DNA of 64,000 bases from Allobosea sp. (GTDB taxonomy: Bacteria; Pseudomonadota; Alphaproteobacteria; Rhizobiales; Kaistiaceae). Positions 53,947-63,712 of the stretch are shown piece by piece. The stretch covers positions 1-64,000 of the forward strand of contig JAFKFV010000007.1 of assembly GCA_017307955.1 (NCBI GenBank). Reading direction: 5' to 3'. Position 1 is the stretch's first letter, and the number at the start of each line of letters is the position of its first letter. The notes below the pieces were generated by a model, which was given only the letters and a program-made list of their open reading frames with translations, ran no database searches and was not told where the DNA came from. The translations under genes and the position numbers were made by a program.

Positions 53947-54690
53947 ATGACTTACTGCGTTGGAATTCTTGTGCGTGACGGGTTGGTGATGATCGCCGAC
54001 ACGCGCACCAATGCGGGCCTCGACAACATCGCGACCTTCCGCAAGCTCCATCTCTTCCAGAAGGACGGCGACCGCGCCATCGCCATCGCCACGGCGGGAA
54101 ATCTCGCCGTCAGCCAGTCGGTGCTCAACCTTCTGAGCGAGGGGATCAAGAATCCCGAGAGCGGCGAGATCGAGACGATCTACAGCCTGCCGAGCATGTT
54201 CAAGGTGGCGCAGTTCGTCGGGCGCGCGATCCGCGAGGTCTACCGCATCCATGGCAAGTCCATGGAGCAGCAGCAGGCCAATTTCGACGTCACCATGCTG
54301 CTCGGCGGCCAGGTCGCCGGCGGGAGACTGCGGCTCTTCATGGTCTATTCGGCCGGCAACTTCATCGAGGCGACCGCCGACACGCCCTATCTGCAGATCG
54401 GCGAGCACAAATATGGCAAGCCGATCCTCGACCGCGCCGTCACGAGCGAGACGGGCATCGACGAGGCGCTGAAGCTCGGCCTCGTCTCGATGGATTCGAC
54501 GATCCGCTCCAATCTCGGCGTCGGCATGCCGGTCGATGTCTGCACGATCCGCCGCGACGCCATCGCGGTCGACATCTCGCACCGCATCGACCGCAACGAC
54601 GAATATTTCGCCGATCTGCGCGAGCGCTGGTCCGCCGCGTTGCGCGCGGCGCACCAGGCGATCCCGGCCCCGCCTTACGGACGGGACTGA
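53947..54690 (+). CDS. Anbu, proteasome-like peptidase
   Basis: A 247-residue Ntn hydrolase related to HslV and proteasome beta subunits. ATG 53947 gives MTYCVGILVRDGLVMIADTR, so removal of Met exposes the catalytic Thr2; upstream in-frame starts at 53869 would bury it. Other markers are AIATAGNLAVSQSV and NFDVTMLLGGQVAGG. Anbu forms open spiral rings and occurs with ATP-grasp, alpha-E and transglutaminase genes, exactly as here. The substrate is unknown. Confidence 0.92.
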   Translation: MTYCVGILVRDGLVMIADTRTNAGLDNIATFRKLHLFQKDGDRAIAIATAGNLAVSQSVLNLLSEGIKNPESGEIETIYSLPSMFKVAQFVGRAIREVYRIHGKSMEQQQANFDVTMLLGGQVAGGRLRLFMVYSAGNFIEATADTPYLQIGEHKYGKPILDRAVTSETGIDEALKLGLVSMDSTIRSNLGVGMPVDVCTIRRDAIAVDISHRIDRNDEYFADLRERWSAALRAAHQAIPAPPYGRD

Positions 54691-54697
54691 CCGACGC

Positions 54698-54964
54698 TCA
54701 GTTCAGGGCATAGAGGGTCGAGGCGACGCGCATCTCCGCTGCGCTGATCACGCCGTGATGCGCCACCTTCACCGAGTGCAGCGGTCCCTCGATCTCGCGC
54801 TTCCAGAAATCGAGAAAACGGTTGAGCTCAGGAAATTCCGGGGCGAGGTCGTATTCCTGCCAGACGAAGGTCTGCAGCAGGGCCGGATGATCGGGAAGGC
54901 GATAAAGGATATGAGCGGTGGTCAGGCCATATCCGGACAACTGACGCAACAGCGATGACGGCAT
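54698..54964 (-). CDS. usg: Usg family protein
   Basis: An 88-residue protein typical of alphaproteobacteria: LRQLSGYGLTTAHILYRLPDH, then LLQTFVWQEYDLAPEFPELNRFLDFWKREIEG. The usg genes are often found near trpF, but no function is known. The ATG at 54964 gives the standard length; an in-frame ATG at 55054 would add 30 unlikely residues. It is convergent with the Anbu gene. Confidence 0.85.
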   Translation of the reverse strand: MPSSLLRQLSGYGLTTAHILYRLPDHPALLQTFVWQEYDLAPEFPELNRFLDFWKREIEGPLHSVKVAHHGVISAAEMRVASTLYALN

Positions 54965-55289
54965 GGGCACCTCGTCTGGTCGGTTCTCGCAGCGCCCGCG
55001 CGGGATGAAATCGCGGGACATGGAAATCGTCTCGCAGCGCGGTCTTGATTTCAACGCGGAGATCGAGGATTGTGCCGTTGAATCAAGAGATTAGCAGCAG
55101 CGCCGGCTGAGTGCTGCCAGCCTGCTTCTTCCCCCGGGCATGGACGGGTGAGGCGGCGGCAACCAGCTTCTTCATCCCAATGGCTGCGCGAAGCGTTGTA
55201 GACGTTGACGACGGCGCGGCTCATGATGCGATCATCGGCGGCCGGGCGGAAAGCCGGAAGGGATTCGGGGCAGCGGCAGGGACAGGGTA
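54965..55289. other. Intergenic region, usg to alpha/beta hydrolase
   Basis: No gene seen. It holds the usg promoter on the minus strand and the promoter for the hydrolase gene on the plus strand. Confidence 0.5.
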
Positions 55290-56075
55290 ATGCCACGCAT
55301 CGCGATGGACGACGGGGTCGAGCTCCATGTCGAGGTCGGTCCGGACAACGGCAAGCCGCCGCTCCTCTTTCTCAACGCACTCGGGGCCGACCACACGATG
55401 TGGGACGGCCAGGTCGCGGCCTTCTCCGAGCATTTCCGCGTGCTGCGGCTGGACGATCGCGGACATGGCCAGTCGGCGCCCTCCGAGACGCCCTATACGA
55501 TCGACCGGCTCGGCCGCGACGCGCGCGGCGTGCTCGAAGCCTTCGACATCGATTCGGCGCATGTCGTCGGGCTTTCCAAGGGCGGCATGACCGCCGCCTG
55601 GCTCGGCATCAACTGTCCGGAGCATGTCGAGAAGCTGGTGATCGTCTCGTCCTCGCCGCATCTCCCGCCACGCGAGATGTGGGAAGGCCGCGCCAATACG
55701 GCCCGCAACGAAGGTGTCGGCGCGCTGGTCGACGCCGTGATCGGCCGCTGGTTCACCGAGGATTTCCGCGCGCACCAGACGGATACGGTGGCCCGTATCC
55801 GGGCCATGCTGCTCGGCTGCTCCAACGAGGGCTATGCCGCCTGCTGCGAGGCGCTGGCGGAAATGGATCTTCGCGACGATCTCGAGCTCATCCCGGTGCC
55901 GGTGCTCGCCATCTGCGGCGATTCCGATCCGGGCACGCCGGTCGCCAAGACGCGCGAATGGGTGTCGACGATCGAAGGCGCGCGGCTGGAGGTCATCCGC
56001 AAGGCGGCCCATCTCGCCAATGTCGAGCAGCAGGAGGCGTTCAACAGGCTCGTGCTGGAATTCCTGACCGCCTGA
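55290..56075 (+). CDS. Alpha/beta hydrolase, 3-oxoadipate enol-lactonase-like
   Basis: A 261-residue hydrolase with the nucleophile elbow GLSKGG (Ser96), an acid in CGDSDPGTP and a histidine in KAAHLANVE. The layout is like PcaD, which opens 3-oxoadipate enol-lactone in the protocatechuate branch of the beta-ketoadipate pathway. No other pca gene is near, so the substrate is unproven. The lid region (about residues 125-200) contains CEALAEMDLRDDL, as in PcaD-like proteins. Confidence 0.8.
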   Translation: MPRIAMDDGVELHVEVGPDNGKPPLLFLNALGADHTMWDGQVAAFSEHFRVLRLDDRGHGQSAPSETPYTIDRLGRDARGVLEAFDIDSAHVVGLSKGGMTAAWLGINCPEHVEKLVIVSSSPHLPPREMWEGRANTARNEGVGALVDAVIGRWFTEDFRAHQTDTVARIRAMLLGCSNEGYAACCEALAEMDLRDDLELIPVPVLAICGDSDPGTPVAKTREWVSTIEGARLEVIRKAAHLANVEQQEAFNRLVLEFLTA

Positions 56076-56080
56076 GGCGA

Positions 56081-56746
56081 TCAGGCATAGGGCCGCACAT
56101 CGGGCCGCACATGCAGGATATGCGGCGTCAGGGCATGGCGCCGCGGCAGGCCCATCACGTGCCAGGCGACCTGATAGGCCGCGTCCCAGGTCTCCGGCAC
56201 GCTCGGTCCGCCCATCTCGGCGTCGCCGACGAAATCGACCAGCACCAGCCAGGCCGGCGCCTCGTTGCGGCGCAGGAAATCGAGGAAAGCGAGCCGGTTG
56301 GCAAGCTGGTAGAAATGATCGGCCCAGTCCGCTCGGCGCGGCGAGGCGTTGAGCCGCTCCGCCAGCGCGCCGAGCGTCTCGTCGATGCGCTTCCGCGAGG
56401 CGTCGCCGGCCGCGGTCCCCGGCGAGAGCAGTTCGCTCACATGCGCCTTGGCCTCGACGAGGACGATGGCGCCGGTATCGGTGGTGGCCAGCGCATCCCA
56501 TTGCGGCCCGCGCGCCGGCCAGAAGCCATGCAGCGATTCGGCGAGGTGAAGGGCGCCGACAAGGCCGAGCACGGCCTCGTCGCGATATTCGGCATAGGCA
56601 TCGGCGGCAAGCGGTGAGCGCCAGCGCAGCGCGGCGCCGCCTGTCGCCGCGAGGATGGGGGCCTCGAGATCAGGCCAGCGCTCGGCAACCGAACGCTGGA
56701 TCCATTTGAGGCTGCCCCGTACGCCTTTGGGCTGTTCGATCCTCAT
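56081..56746 (-). CDS. Hypothetical protein with PD-(D/E)XK-like core
   Basis: A 221-residue protein. The segment GPQWDALATTDTGAIVLVEAKAHVSEL has an acidic residue followed by E-A-K at the right spacing for a PD-(D/E)XK nuclease. The region WADHFYQLANRLAFLDFLRRN and a strand WLVLVDFVGD follow. No DNA-related partner is adjacent. I do not recognise a named family, so this may be a nuclease-fold protein of unknown role. Confidence 0.6.
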   Translation of the reverse strand: MRIEQPKGVRGSLKWIQRSVAERWPDLEAPILAATGGAALRWRSPLAADAYAEYRDEAVLGLVGALHLAESLHGFWPARGPQWDALATTDTGAIVLVEAKAHVSELLSPGTAAGDASRKRIDETLGALAERLNASPRRADWADHFYQLANRLAFLDFLRRNEAPAWLVLVDFVGDAEMGGPSVPETWDAAYQVAWHVMGLPRRHALTPHILHVRPDVRPYA

Positions 56747-56902
56747 GGCCCGCTATGTAGCGCGACACGCCGCGCGAGGCGAGCGATTCTATCGGCAACC
56801 TGATAAAATGGCCGAAACCATGGTCGCCATCCCGTTCAATTGACGAGCGAATCCCAGCCTGCCAATCGTCGTTCTCCCCAAGGCGACGCAGGCGAATCGA
56901 TC

Positions 56903-57898
56903 ATGCGCATCCGGCCTCTTCCACATCATCCGAGCCGCCGCGCCGTTCTGGCCGGCCTGATCGCCCTGCCCCTCGCCGCCGTCGGGCCGGCATGGGCGGA
57001 CGACCTCGAGGAGGTCGCCGACCTGAAACCGGGCGACTACACCTGGCATCCCGAGCGCTCGCCGACGGGCCCGGTGGCGATCGTCGTCTCGATCCCCGAG
57101 CAGCTTGTCTATGTCTATCGCAACGGCATCCGGATCGGCGTCTCGACCTGCTCGACCGGCAAGGAGGGTCACGACACCCCGACCGGCGTGTTCACGATCC
57201 TGCAGAAGGACCGCGACCATCATTCGAGCCTCTATGACGACGCATCGATGCCCAACACCGAGCGGCTCACCTGGTCGGGCGTCGCGCTGCATGCCGGCGG
57301 GCTGCCGGGCTATCCCTCCTCGCATGGCTGCGTCCACCTGCCGCTGAAATTCTCGTCGCTGCTCTTTGGCATCACGACGATCGGCACGCCGGTCATCATC
57401 GCCGGCAGCCATGACGAGCCCGTCGACGTCGCCCATTCCGGCCTCGTCCTCGCCAATGTCGCCGCCGAGCAGGCCGACGCCGCCGAGGCCGCGGCAGAGC
57501 CGCATGGCACCGACGCCGCCCCGTCCGAACAGGCGGTGTCGATCATCGTCTCCAGCGCCGACAAGCGCATCCTGGTGCTGGTCAACGGCGAGACGGTGGC
57601 CAGCGGCCCCGTCACCATCGACTTCCCGGACAAGCCCTTCGGCTCCTACACCTACGTCCTTGGACGCGACGGCGGCGCGACGGGCGATCTTCGCTGGCAT
57701 GCGATCGGCTTCGACCGCGACCCTTCGGAGGCGGCCGACGCCGCCGGTACGCTGTTCCGCATCCACACCGACCCGTCGGTGACCAAGGTGATCCAGTCGA
57801 TGATGAAGCCCGGCAATGTGCTGGTGACGACGGACGAGCCGCTGCATCCGGATGCGACGGGGAAGGACTTCGTCGTCATGAACACGGCGACGAGTTGA
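56903..57898 (+). CDS. L,D-transpeptidase (YkuD domain), secreted
   Basis: A 331-residue exported enzyme that cross-links peptidoglycan or attaches proteins to it. A signal sequence with an Arg-Arg pair (HPSRRAVLAGLIALPLAAVG, ending in A-W-A) suggests Tat or Sec export. The YkuD domain spans about 45-180 and contains HAGGLPGYPSSHGCVHLP with the catalytic cysteine. A C-terminal region of about 130 residues is extra. ATG 56903 gives a compact signal peptide; ATG 56840 would add 21 residues. Confidence 0.9.
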   Translation: MRIRPLPHHPSRRAVLAGLIALPLAAVGPAWADDLEEVADLKPGDYTWHPERSPTGPVAIVVSIPEQLVYVYRNGIRIGVSTCSTGKEGHDTPTGVFTILQKDRDHHSSLYDDASMPNTERLTWSGVALHAGGLPGYPSSHGCVHLPLKFSSLLFGITTIGTPVIIAGSHDEPVDVAHSGLVLANVAAEQADAAEAAAEPHGTDAAPSEQAVSIIVSSADKRILVLVNGETVASGPVTIDFPDKPFGSYTYVLGRDGGATGDLRWHAIGFDRDPSEAADAAGTLFRIHTDPSVTKVIQSMMKPGNVLVTTDEPLHPDATGKDFVVMNTATS

Positions 57899-57977
57899 GC
57901 GCTGCCGAGCGGGTTTGTCCTCGCCTGCGTGGACCGATAGGATGGCACCTGGCCGCGAGCGACGCGGCGGATGAGCC

Positions 57978-58820
57978 ATGCTGACCGGAAGCGACCCATC
58001 TCCCCCTTCGGCCGAGGCCCTCGCCGCGCTCCTCGAATGGTATCGCGACGCCGGCGTCGACCTGGCGATCGACGAGTTCGCGATCGACCGCTTCGCGGCG
58101 CCGCCGCCGGCTGCGCCCGTTGCGGCGCCGTCGCCTGTCGAAACTCCGATCCATCGCGCGGCGCCTCCCGCCTTGGCGCCAACAGCGCCCGGCGCCGTGC
58201 CGGCCAACCCGGCGGCCGAGGTCGAGGCGGCCCGCGTCGCGGCGGCTTCGGCAGAGACGCTCGACGCGCTGCGCGAAGCGCTGGCCCGCTTCGAGGGCTG
58301 CTCGCTGAGGCTCACCGCCCGTTCGCTCGTCTTCGCCGGCGGCAATCCGACGGCGCGAATCATGCTGGTCGGCGAGGCGCCGGGCCGCGAGGAGGACCTG
58401 CAGGGCGTTCCCTTCGTCGGCCGCTCCGGGCAGCTTCTCGACCGCATGCTGGCGGCGATCGGCCTCGCGCGGCAGGACGTCTATATCGCCAATGTCGTGC
58501 CCTGGCGGCCGCCGGGCAACCGCACGCCGACGCCCGAGGAAACGGCGATCTGCCGGCCGTTCATCCGCCGCCAGATCGAGCTCGTCGATCCGGATGTCCT
58601 CATCTGCCTCGGCGGCGCGGCGGCGAAGGAACTGCTCGACACGCGAGAAGGCATCCTCCGCCTGCGCGGCCAATGGCTCGCCTATGACACCGGCAAGCGG
58701 CAGATCCGCGCCATGGCGACGCTGCATCCCGCCTATCTCCTGCGCCAGCCGCTGCAGAAGCGGCTCGTCTGGCGCGATCTTCTGGCGCTGAAGGCGGCGC
58801 TGTCACAAGAACCTCACTGA
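57978..58820 (+). CDS. Uracil-DNA glycosylase, family 4-like
   Basis: A 280-residue UDG. The conserved motifs are GEAPGREED (132-140) and HPAYLLR (230-236), and ANVVPWRPPGNRTP precedes a helix. The first 100 residues are a proline/alanine-rich extension. Of the four Fe-S cysteines in classic family 4 enzymes, only Cys108 and Cys192 remain; the others are Phe105 and Trp176. A cluster is therefore unlikely, as in related rhizobial enzymes. It removes uracil from DNA in base-excision repair. Confidence 0.88.
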   Translation: MLTGSDPSPPSAEALAALLEWYRDAGVDLAIDEFAIDRFAAPPPAAPVAAPSPVETPIHRAAPPALAPTAPGAVPANPAAEVEAARVAAASAETLDALREALARFEGCSLRLTARSLVFAGGNPTARIMLVGEAPGREEDLQGVPFVGRSGQLLDRMLAAIGLARQDVYIANVVPWRPPGNRTPTPEETAICRPFIRRQIELVDPDVLICLGGAAAKELLDTREGILRLRGQWLAYDTGKRQIRAMATLHPAYLLRQPLQKRLVWRDLLALKAALSQEPH

Positions 58821-59007
58821 AGTCTTTACGCCGCGCGCGAAAAAGCCTGTCCGTTTGGCCGATCTTCATCAATGGGTGCCATCTTTTCGACATGGCCCAC
58901 GGGGAAAAGGGGCTCGTCGACCCGCCGCCCCGATCGGTCATGCCGCCCGCTTCGGCAGATCGCCGATACGACCGAACCTGACTTGAACGACCAGACGTGA
59001 ACGAAGA

Positions 59008-60261
59008 ATGGCATCGCAGCTCGTCCCCGTCGCCGCGCTCCTGATCGGGTCGGCCCTTCTGCTGATCGCCGGCGGCCTGCATGGCCTGCTGCTGCCCATC
59101 CGCGGCGCGATGGAAGGCTTCACGACGGCCGAACTCGGACTGATCGGCACCGGCTGGGCCGTCGGCTTCGTGGCAGGCTGCCTCGTCGTGCCGAGCATCG
59201 TGCGCCGCGTTGGCCATGTCCGCGCCTATGGCGTCATGGCCTCGATCGCCAGCGTCGTGATCCTGCTCAACCTGCTCTATATCTCGCCCTATGCCTGGAT
59301 CACGCTGCGCGCCTTTTCCGGCTTCTGCTTCGCCGGCGCCGCGATGATCGTCGAGAGCTGGCTGAACGAGCGCGCGACCAAGGAAAACCGGGGCACGATC
59401 TTCTCCGTCTACCAGATGGTGAATTTCGCGGCCTCGACCGCCGGGCAGCTTCTGATCACGACGGGAACGACGAGCAACTATCATTTCTTCGTCCTCGGGG
59501 CGATCTTCTATTCGCTCGCGATCCTGCCCTCGGCGCTTTCGACCGCCCAGACGCCGCGCCCGCTGAAGACCACCAAGCTCGACCTGCGCGTGCTGTTCGT
59601 GAATTCGCCGGTCGCCGCGGTCGGCTGTTTCACGGTCGGCATGGTCAACGGCGCCTTCGGCACCCTCGGCGCCGTCTATGGCCAGCAGATCGGCCTGCCA
59701 ACCAGCGCCATCGCGCTCCTGATGAGCGGCGCGGTGCTCGGCGGCGCTCTGACGCAGGTGCCGCTCGGCCGCCTCTCCGACCGGATCGACCGCCGCTATG
59801 TGCTGATCGGCGTCGCGGCGGCGGCCATCCTGATCAGCGGCACCATCACCGTGCTGAAGCCGACGGATGCGTGGCTCGTCATCGCGCTCGTCGCGGGCTT
59901 CGGCGGCATGGTCTATCCGATGTACGGCCTCGCCGTCGCCCATGCCAACGACTATGCCGCGCCGGACGATTTCGTGAAGATCGCCAGCGGCTTGCTGCTG
60001 ATGTCGGGCATCGGCACCATGATCGGGCCGATCGTCGCCGCCTTCGCGATGGAGTGGATCGGGCCGCAGGGGCTGTTCAGCTTCGCCAGCGTCATGCATG
60101 TGCTGCTGATCGGCTACATCTTCTATCGCCTGCGCCGCCGGCCGGGCGTCTCGGACGTGCCGCGCGACGCCTTCCAGCCCGTGCCGCCGCTCCGCGAAGC
60201 GACGCCGCAGACCATCGCGCTCGATCCCCGCGCCTCGGACAGCAAGCCGGCCGCCGCCTGA
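59008..60261 (+). CDS. MFS transporter (YcaD-like)
   Basis: A 417-residue major facilitator with about 12 membrane segments. Family features are WAVGFVAGCLVVP, the segment MIVESWLNERATKENRG between halves, and GRLSDRIDRRYVL. The closest recognisable type is the YcaD group, whose substrate is unknown. The C-terminal tail is soluble and proline-rich. It stands alone between the UDG gene and the liv operon. Confidence 0.88.
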   Translation: MASQLVPVAALLIGSALLLIAGGLHGLLLPIRGAMEGFTTAELGLIGTGWAVGFVAGCLVVPSIVRRVGHVRAYGVMASIASVVILLNLLYISPYAWITLRAFSGFCFAGAAMIVESWLNERATKENRGTIFSVYQMVNFAASTAGQLLITTGTTSNYHFFVLGAIFYSLAILPSALSTAQTPRPLKTTKLDLRVLFVNSPVAAVGCFTVGMVNGAFGTLGAVYGQQIGLPTSAIALLMSGAVLGGALTQVPLGRLSDRIDRRYVLIGVAAAAILISGTITVLKPTDAWLVIALVAGFGGMVYPMYGLAVAHANDYAAPDDFVKIASGLLLMSGIGTMIGPIVAAFAMEWIGPQGLFSFASVMHVLLIGYIFYRLRRRPGVSDVPRDAFQPVPPLREATPQTIALDPRASDSKPAAA

Positions 60262-60499
60262 GCGCTCCCCCAGCAAGATCAATGGCATAGGCTGCGGCGC
60301 CCAGGGCCGCGGTCAGCATGCAGTTTGTCGGCAGGGCGGGTTGTGCCCGCGCCGCCCACAGCCCCGGCCGCATCGCCGCGGCTGCTGTTGTTTTGTGCGT
60401 GCCGAATTGGTAAGCCAAAGGATCAAAGAGGGGCCGGCCGGGCCAATGTCCGGAATCAAGCCCCCGAAAAGAATGCGCTGCACCGGGGACCCACGGCAG

Positions 60500-61417
60500 A
60501 TGGAAATCTTCCTACAGCAATTGATCAATGGGATCACGCTCGGCTCCATTTATGGACTGATCGCGATCGGCTATACGATGGTGTTCGGCATCATCGGCAT
60601 GGTCAACTTCGCGCATGGCGACGTCTTCATGGTGTCGGCCTTCATCGCGATGATCTTCTTTCTTCTCTTCACGACCGTGCTCGGAATTTCTTCGGTCATC
60701 GTCGCGCTGATCCTCGTCATGCTCATCGCCATGTTCCTCACGGGACTGCTGAACTGGGCCATCGAGCGGGTCGCATACAGGCCGCTGCGCGGCTCGTTCC
60801 GCCTGGCGCCGCTGATCTCGGCGATCGGCATGTCGATCGTCCTGTCGAACTTCATCCAGGTCGCGCAGGGTCCCCGCAACAAGCCGCTGCCGCCCGTCCT
60901 TTCCGGCACGATCACGCTGATGGAGCGGAACAATTTCGCCGCCACCATCTCCTACAAGCAGATCCTGATCTGGGTCGTGACGGCGGTCCTCCTCGCCGGC
61001 TTCTGGTATGTCGTCCAGAAGACGCCGCTCGGCCGCGCCCAGCGCGCCTGCGAGCAGGATCGCAAGATGGCCGCGCTGCTCGGCGTCAATGTCGACCGCA
61101 CCATCTCGCTCACCTTCGTGATGGGCGCGGCGCTCGCCGCCGTCGCGGGCACGCTCTACCTCACCTATTACGGCGTCGTGAACTTTTCGGACGGCTTCAC
61201 GCCGGGCGTGAAGGCCTTCACGGCGGCGGTGCTCGGCGGCATCGGCTCGCTGCCCGGCGCGGTGCTCGGCGGGCTGCTGATCGGGCTGATCGAGACCTTC
61301 TGGTCCGGTTATTTCTCGATCGACTACAAGGACGTCGCCGCCTTCTCGATCCTCGCGATCGTGCTCATCTTCATGCCCCAGGGCCTGCTCGGCCGACCAG
61401 AAGTCGAGAAGGTCTGA
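60500..61417 (+). CDS. livH: Branched-chain amino acid ABC transporter permease LivH
   Basis: A 305-residue membrane permease: [34 protein letters not shown] is the classic LivH N-terminus and the EAA-like loop is [30 protein letters not shown] 60500 ([11 protein letters not shown]) is chosen over upstream in-frame starts that add a basic, non-native leader. It is the first gene of livH-livM-livG-livF. The stop is one base before livM. Confidence 0.95.
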   Translation: MEIFLQQLINGITLGSIYGLIAIGYTMVFGIIGMVNFAHGDVFMVSAFIAMIFFLLFTTVLGISSVIVALILVMLIAMFLTGLLNWAIERVAYRPLRGSFRLAPLISAIGMSIVLSNFIQVAQGPRNKPLPPVLSGTITLMERNNFAATISYKQILIWVVTAVLLAGFWYVVQKTPLGRAQRACEQDRKMAALLGVNVDRTISLTFVMGAALAAVAGTLYLTYYGVVNFSDGFTPGVKAFTAAVLGGIGSLPGAVLGGLLIGLIETFWSGYFSIDYKDVAAFSILAIVLIFMPQGLLGRPEVEKV

Positions 61418-61418
61418 C

Positions 61419-62807
61419 ATGGCGCCCGGCATCGCAACCAACGGCCCGGGCTCCTCGCCCGGCGCCGCCATCAGGGACGCCATCCTCGCGGGCGTCATCG
61501 CCCTCGGCATCTTCGGGCCGCTTGTCGGCCTGAAGACCGAGCAGAACATGCAGAACGAGCTGATCATCACCACCCGCTGGGGCACAGTGGCGATCATCGT
61601 CGCGATCGTGATCTTCGGCCGCTTCCTGCTGACGACGACGATCTGGCCCGCCATCGCCCGCCGCAAGGCGAGCGACGCCGGCCCCTCGCGCACCTCGGTC
61701 GCCGTCAAGGCCGGCATCGCGCGCTGGTTCCCGCCGGTCGGCCTCGTCTTCCTCTTCGTCTATCCGGCGATCGTGGTCGGCCTGCTCGGCTTCCAGGGCT
61801 CGCTGAAATGGGTCGACAATTTCGGAATCCAGATCCTCATCTATGTGATGCTCGGCTGGGGCCTCAACATCGTGGTCGGCCTCGCCGGCCTGCTCGATCT
61901 CGGCTATGTCGCCTTCTATGCCGTCGGCGCCTATGCCTATGCTCTGCTCGCCACCCATTTTGGTTTGTCGTTCTGGATCCTGCTTCCCCTCGCCGGCATC
62001 CTCGCCGCGCTCTGGGGCATCATGCTCGGTTTCCCGGTGCTGCGGCTCAGGGGTGACTATCTCGCCATCGTGACGCTCGCCTTCGGCGAGATCATCCGTC
62101 TGGTGCTCATCAATTTCCGTGAGCTTACCAACGGCTCGGCCGGCATTTCTTCGATCCCGAAGATCACCTTCTTCGGCCTCTATTCCTTCGACATCTCGGC
62201 TCCGAACTATGTGGCCAAGGTGTTCGATCTGCCGATGTCGAGCGCCTATTACAAGATCTTCCTCTACTACCTGATCCTGCTCCTGGCGCTGCTCACCGCC
62301 TTCGTGACGATAAGGCTCCGCAAGCTGCCCGTCGGCCGCGCCTGGGAAGCGCTGCGCGAGGACGAGATCGCCTGCCGCTCGCTCGGCATCAACACCACCA
62401 ATACGAAGCTCACCGCCTTCGCGCTCGGCGCGATGTTCGGCGGCTTCGCCGGCTCCTTCTTCGCGGCCCGCCAGGGCTTCGTCAGCCCGGAGAGCTTCAC
62501 CTTCATGGAATCGGCCGTCATCGTCGCCATCGTGGTGCTCGGCGGCATGGGCTCCATGATCGGCGTCGCGCTCGCCGCCGTCGCCATGATCGGCGGCACG
62601 GAAATCCTGCGCGAGCTCGATTTCCTCAAGGCGGTGTTCGGCGAAGGCTTCGACCCCGACCAGTATCGCATGCTGTTCTTCGGCCTCGCGATGGTTCTGG
62701 TCATGATCTGGAAGCCGCGCGGCTTCGTCTCGGCCCGCGAGCCGACGGTGTTCCTCACAGAGCGCAAATCGATCTCCGGTTCGCTCGTGAAGGAGGGCCA
62801 CGGCTGA
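61419..62807 (+). CDS. livM: Branched-chain amino acid ABC transporter permease LivM
   Basis: A 462-residue permease with an N-terminal extension of about 120 residues that carries extra hydrophobic segments, as in alphaproteobacterial LivM proteins. The core includes [27 protein letters not shown] and the coupling loop [20 protein letters not shown]. It forms the channel with LivH. The stop overlaps the livG start (ATGA region). Confidence 0.95.
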   Translation: MAPGIATNGPGSSPGAAIRDAILAGVIALGIFGPLVGLKTEQNMQNELIITTRWGTVAIIVAIVIFGRFLLTTTIWPAIARRKASDAGPSRTSVAVKAGIARWFPPVGLVFLFVYPAIVVGLLGFQGSLKWVDNFGIQILIYVMLGWGLNIVVGLAGLLDLGYVAFYAVGAYAYALLATHFGLSFWILLPLAGILAALWGIMLGFPVLRLRGDYLAIVTLAFGEIIRLVLINFRELTNGSAGISSIPKITFFGLYSFDISAPNYVAKVFDLPMSSAYYKIFLYYLILLLALLTAFVTIRLRKLPVGRAWEALREDEIACRSLGINTTNTKLTAFALGAMFGGFAGSFFAARQGFVSPESFTFMESAVIVAIVVLGGMGSMIGVALAAVAMIGGTEILRELDFLKAVFGEGFDPDQYRMLFFGLAMVLVMIWKPRGFVSAREPTVFLTERKSISGSLVKEGHG

Positions 62808-63712
62808 TGACGATGACCGTGGAACTCGACGTGGTGGTCGAACAGCCGCGTCGCTGGGCGCTCGACCCCGTCCTGTCGGTCGAGCATGTCTCGATGCGCT
62901 TCGGCGGTCTCGTGGCCGTCAACGATCTCTCCTTCCAGGCCGGGCGCGGCGACATCACCGCGCTGATCGGCCCGAACGGCGCCGGCAAGACGACGGTGTT
63001 CAACTGCATCACCGGCTTCTACAAGCCGACGCAGGGGATGCTCAATCTGCGCCACGCCTCGGGCGATACGTTCCTCCTGGAGCGCATGCCCGACCACAAG
63101 ATCTCGGCCAAGGCGCGGGTCGCGCGCACCTTCCAGAACATCCGCCTGTTCTCGGGCATGACGATCCTCGAGAACCTGCTCGTCGCGCAGCACAATCCGC
63201 TGATGCTCGCCTCCGGCATGACGATCCTCGGCGTGCTCGGCCTTCCCGGCTACAAGCGCGCCGAGAAGGAAGCGATCGAGAAGGCAAAGTTCTGGCTGGA
63301 AAAGACCGGGCTGACGGCGCGCGCCGACGACCCGGCCGGCGACCTTCCCTACGGCGCGCAGCGCCGGCTGGAGATCGCCCGCGCCATGTGCACCGAGCCG
63401 CAGCTGCTCTGCCTCGACGAGCCGGCCGCCGGCCTCAACCCGCGCGAATCCGCCGAGCTCAACACGCTGCTGCTCGACATCCGCGCCATGGGCCAGACCT
63501 CGCTGCTCCTTATCGAGCATGACATGTCGGTGGTCATGGAGATCTCCGACCATGTCGTCGTGCTCGAATATGGCGTGAAGATCTCGGACGGCACGCCCGA
63601 CGAGGTCCGCAACGATCCGCGCGTCATCGCGGCCTATCTCGGCGTCGACGACGACGAGGTCGCCGAGGTCGAGGAAGTGCTGGACGACATCAGCGAGGAG
63701 ACGGCGCGATGA
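62807..63712 (+). CDS. livG: Branched-chain amino acid ABC transporter ATPase LivG
   Basis: A 301-residue ATPase with Walker A GPNGAGKT, the Q-loop region FQNIRLFSGMTILENLLVAQ typical of LivG, the signature-like LPYGAQRRLEIARAM, Walker B LLCLDEPAAGL and the switch EHDMSVVM. An N-terminal extension of about 25 residues and an acidic C-terminal tail are extra. It overlaps livM upstream and livF downstream. Confidence 0.96.
   Translation: MTMTVELDVVVEQPRRWALDPVLSVEHVSMRFGGLVAVNDLSFQAGRGDITALIGPNGAGKTTVFNCITGFYKPTQGMLNLRHASGDTFLLERMPDHKISAKARVARTFQNIRLFSGMTILENLLVAQHNPLMLASGMTILGVLGLPGYKRAEKEAIEKAKFWLEKTGLTARADDPAGDLPYGAQRRLEIARAMCTEPQLLCLDEPAAGLNPRESAELNTLLLDIRAMGQTSLLLIEHDMSVVMEISDHVVVLEYGVKISDGTPDEVRNDPRVIAAYLGVDDDEVAEVEEVLDDISEETAR

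Noticed and set aside
58600..62801. Long minus-strand frames opposite the UDG, MFS and liv genes
   Set aside because: Histidine-, arginine- and aspartate-rich shadow translations with no domains.
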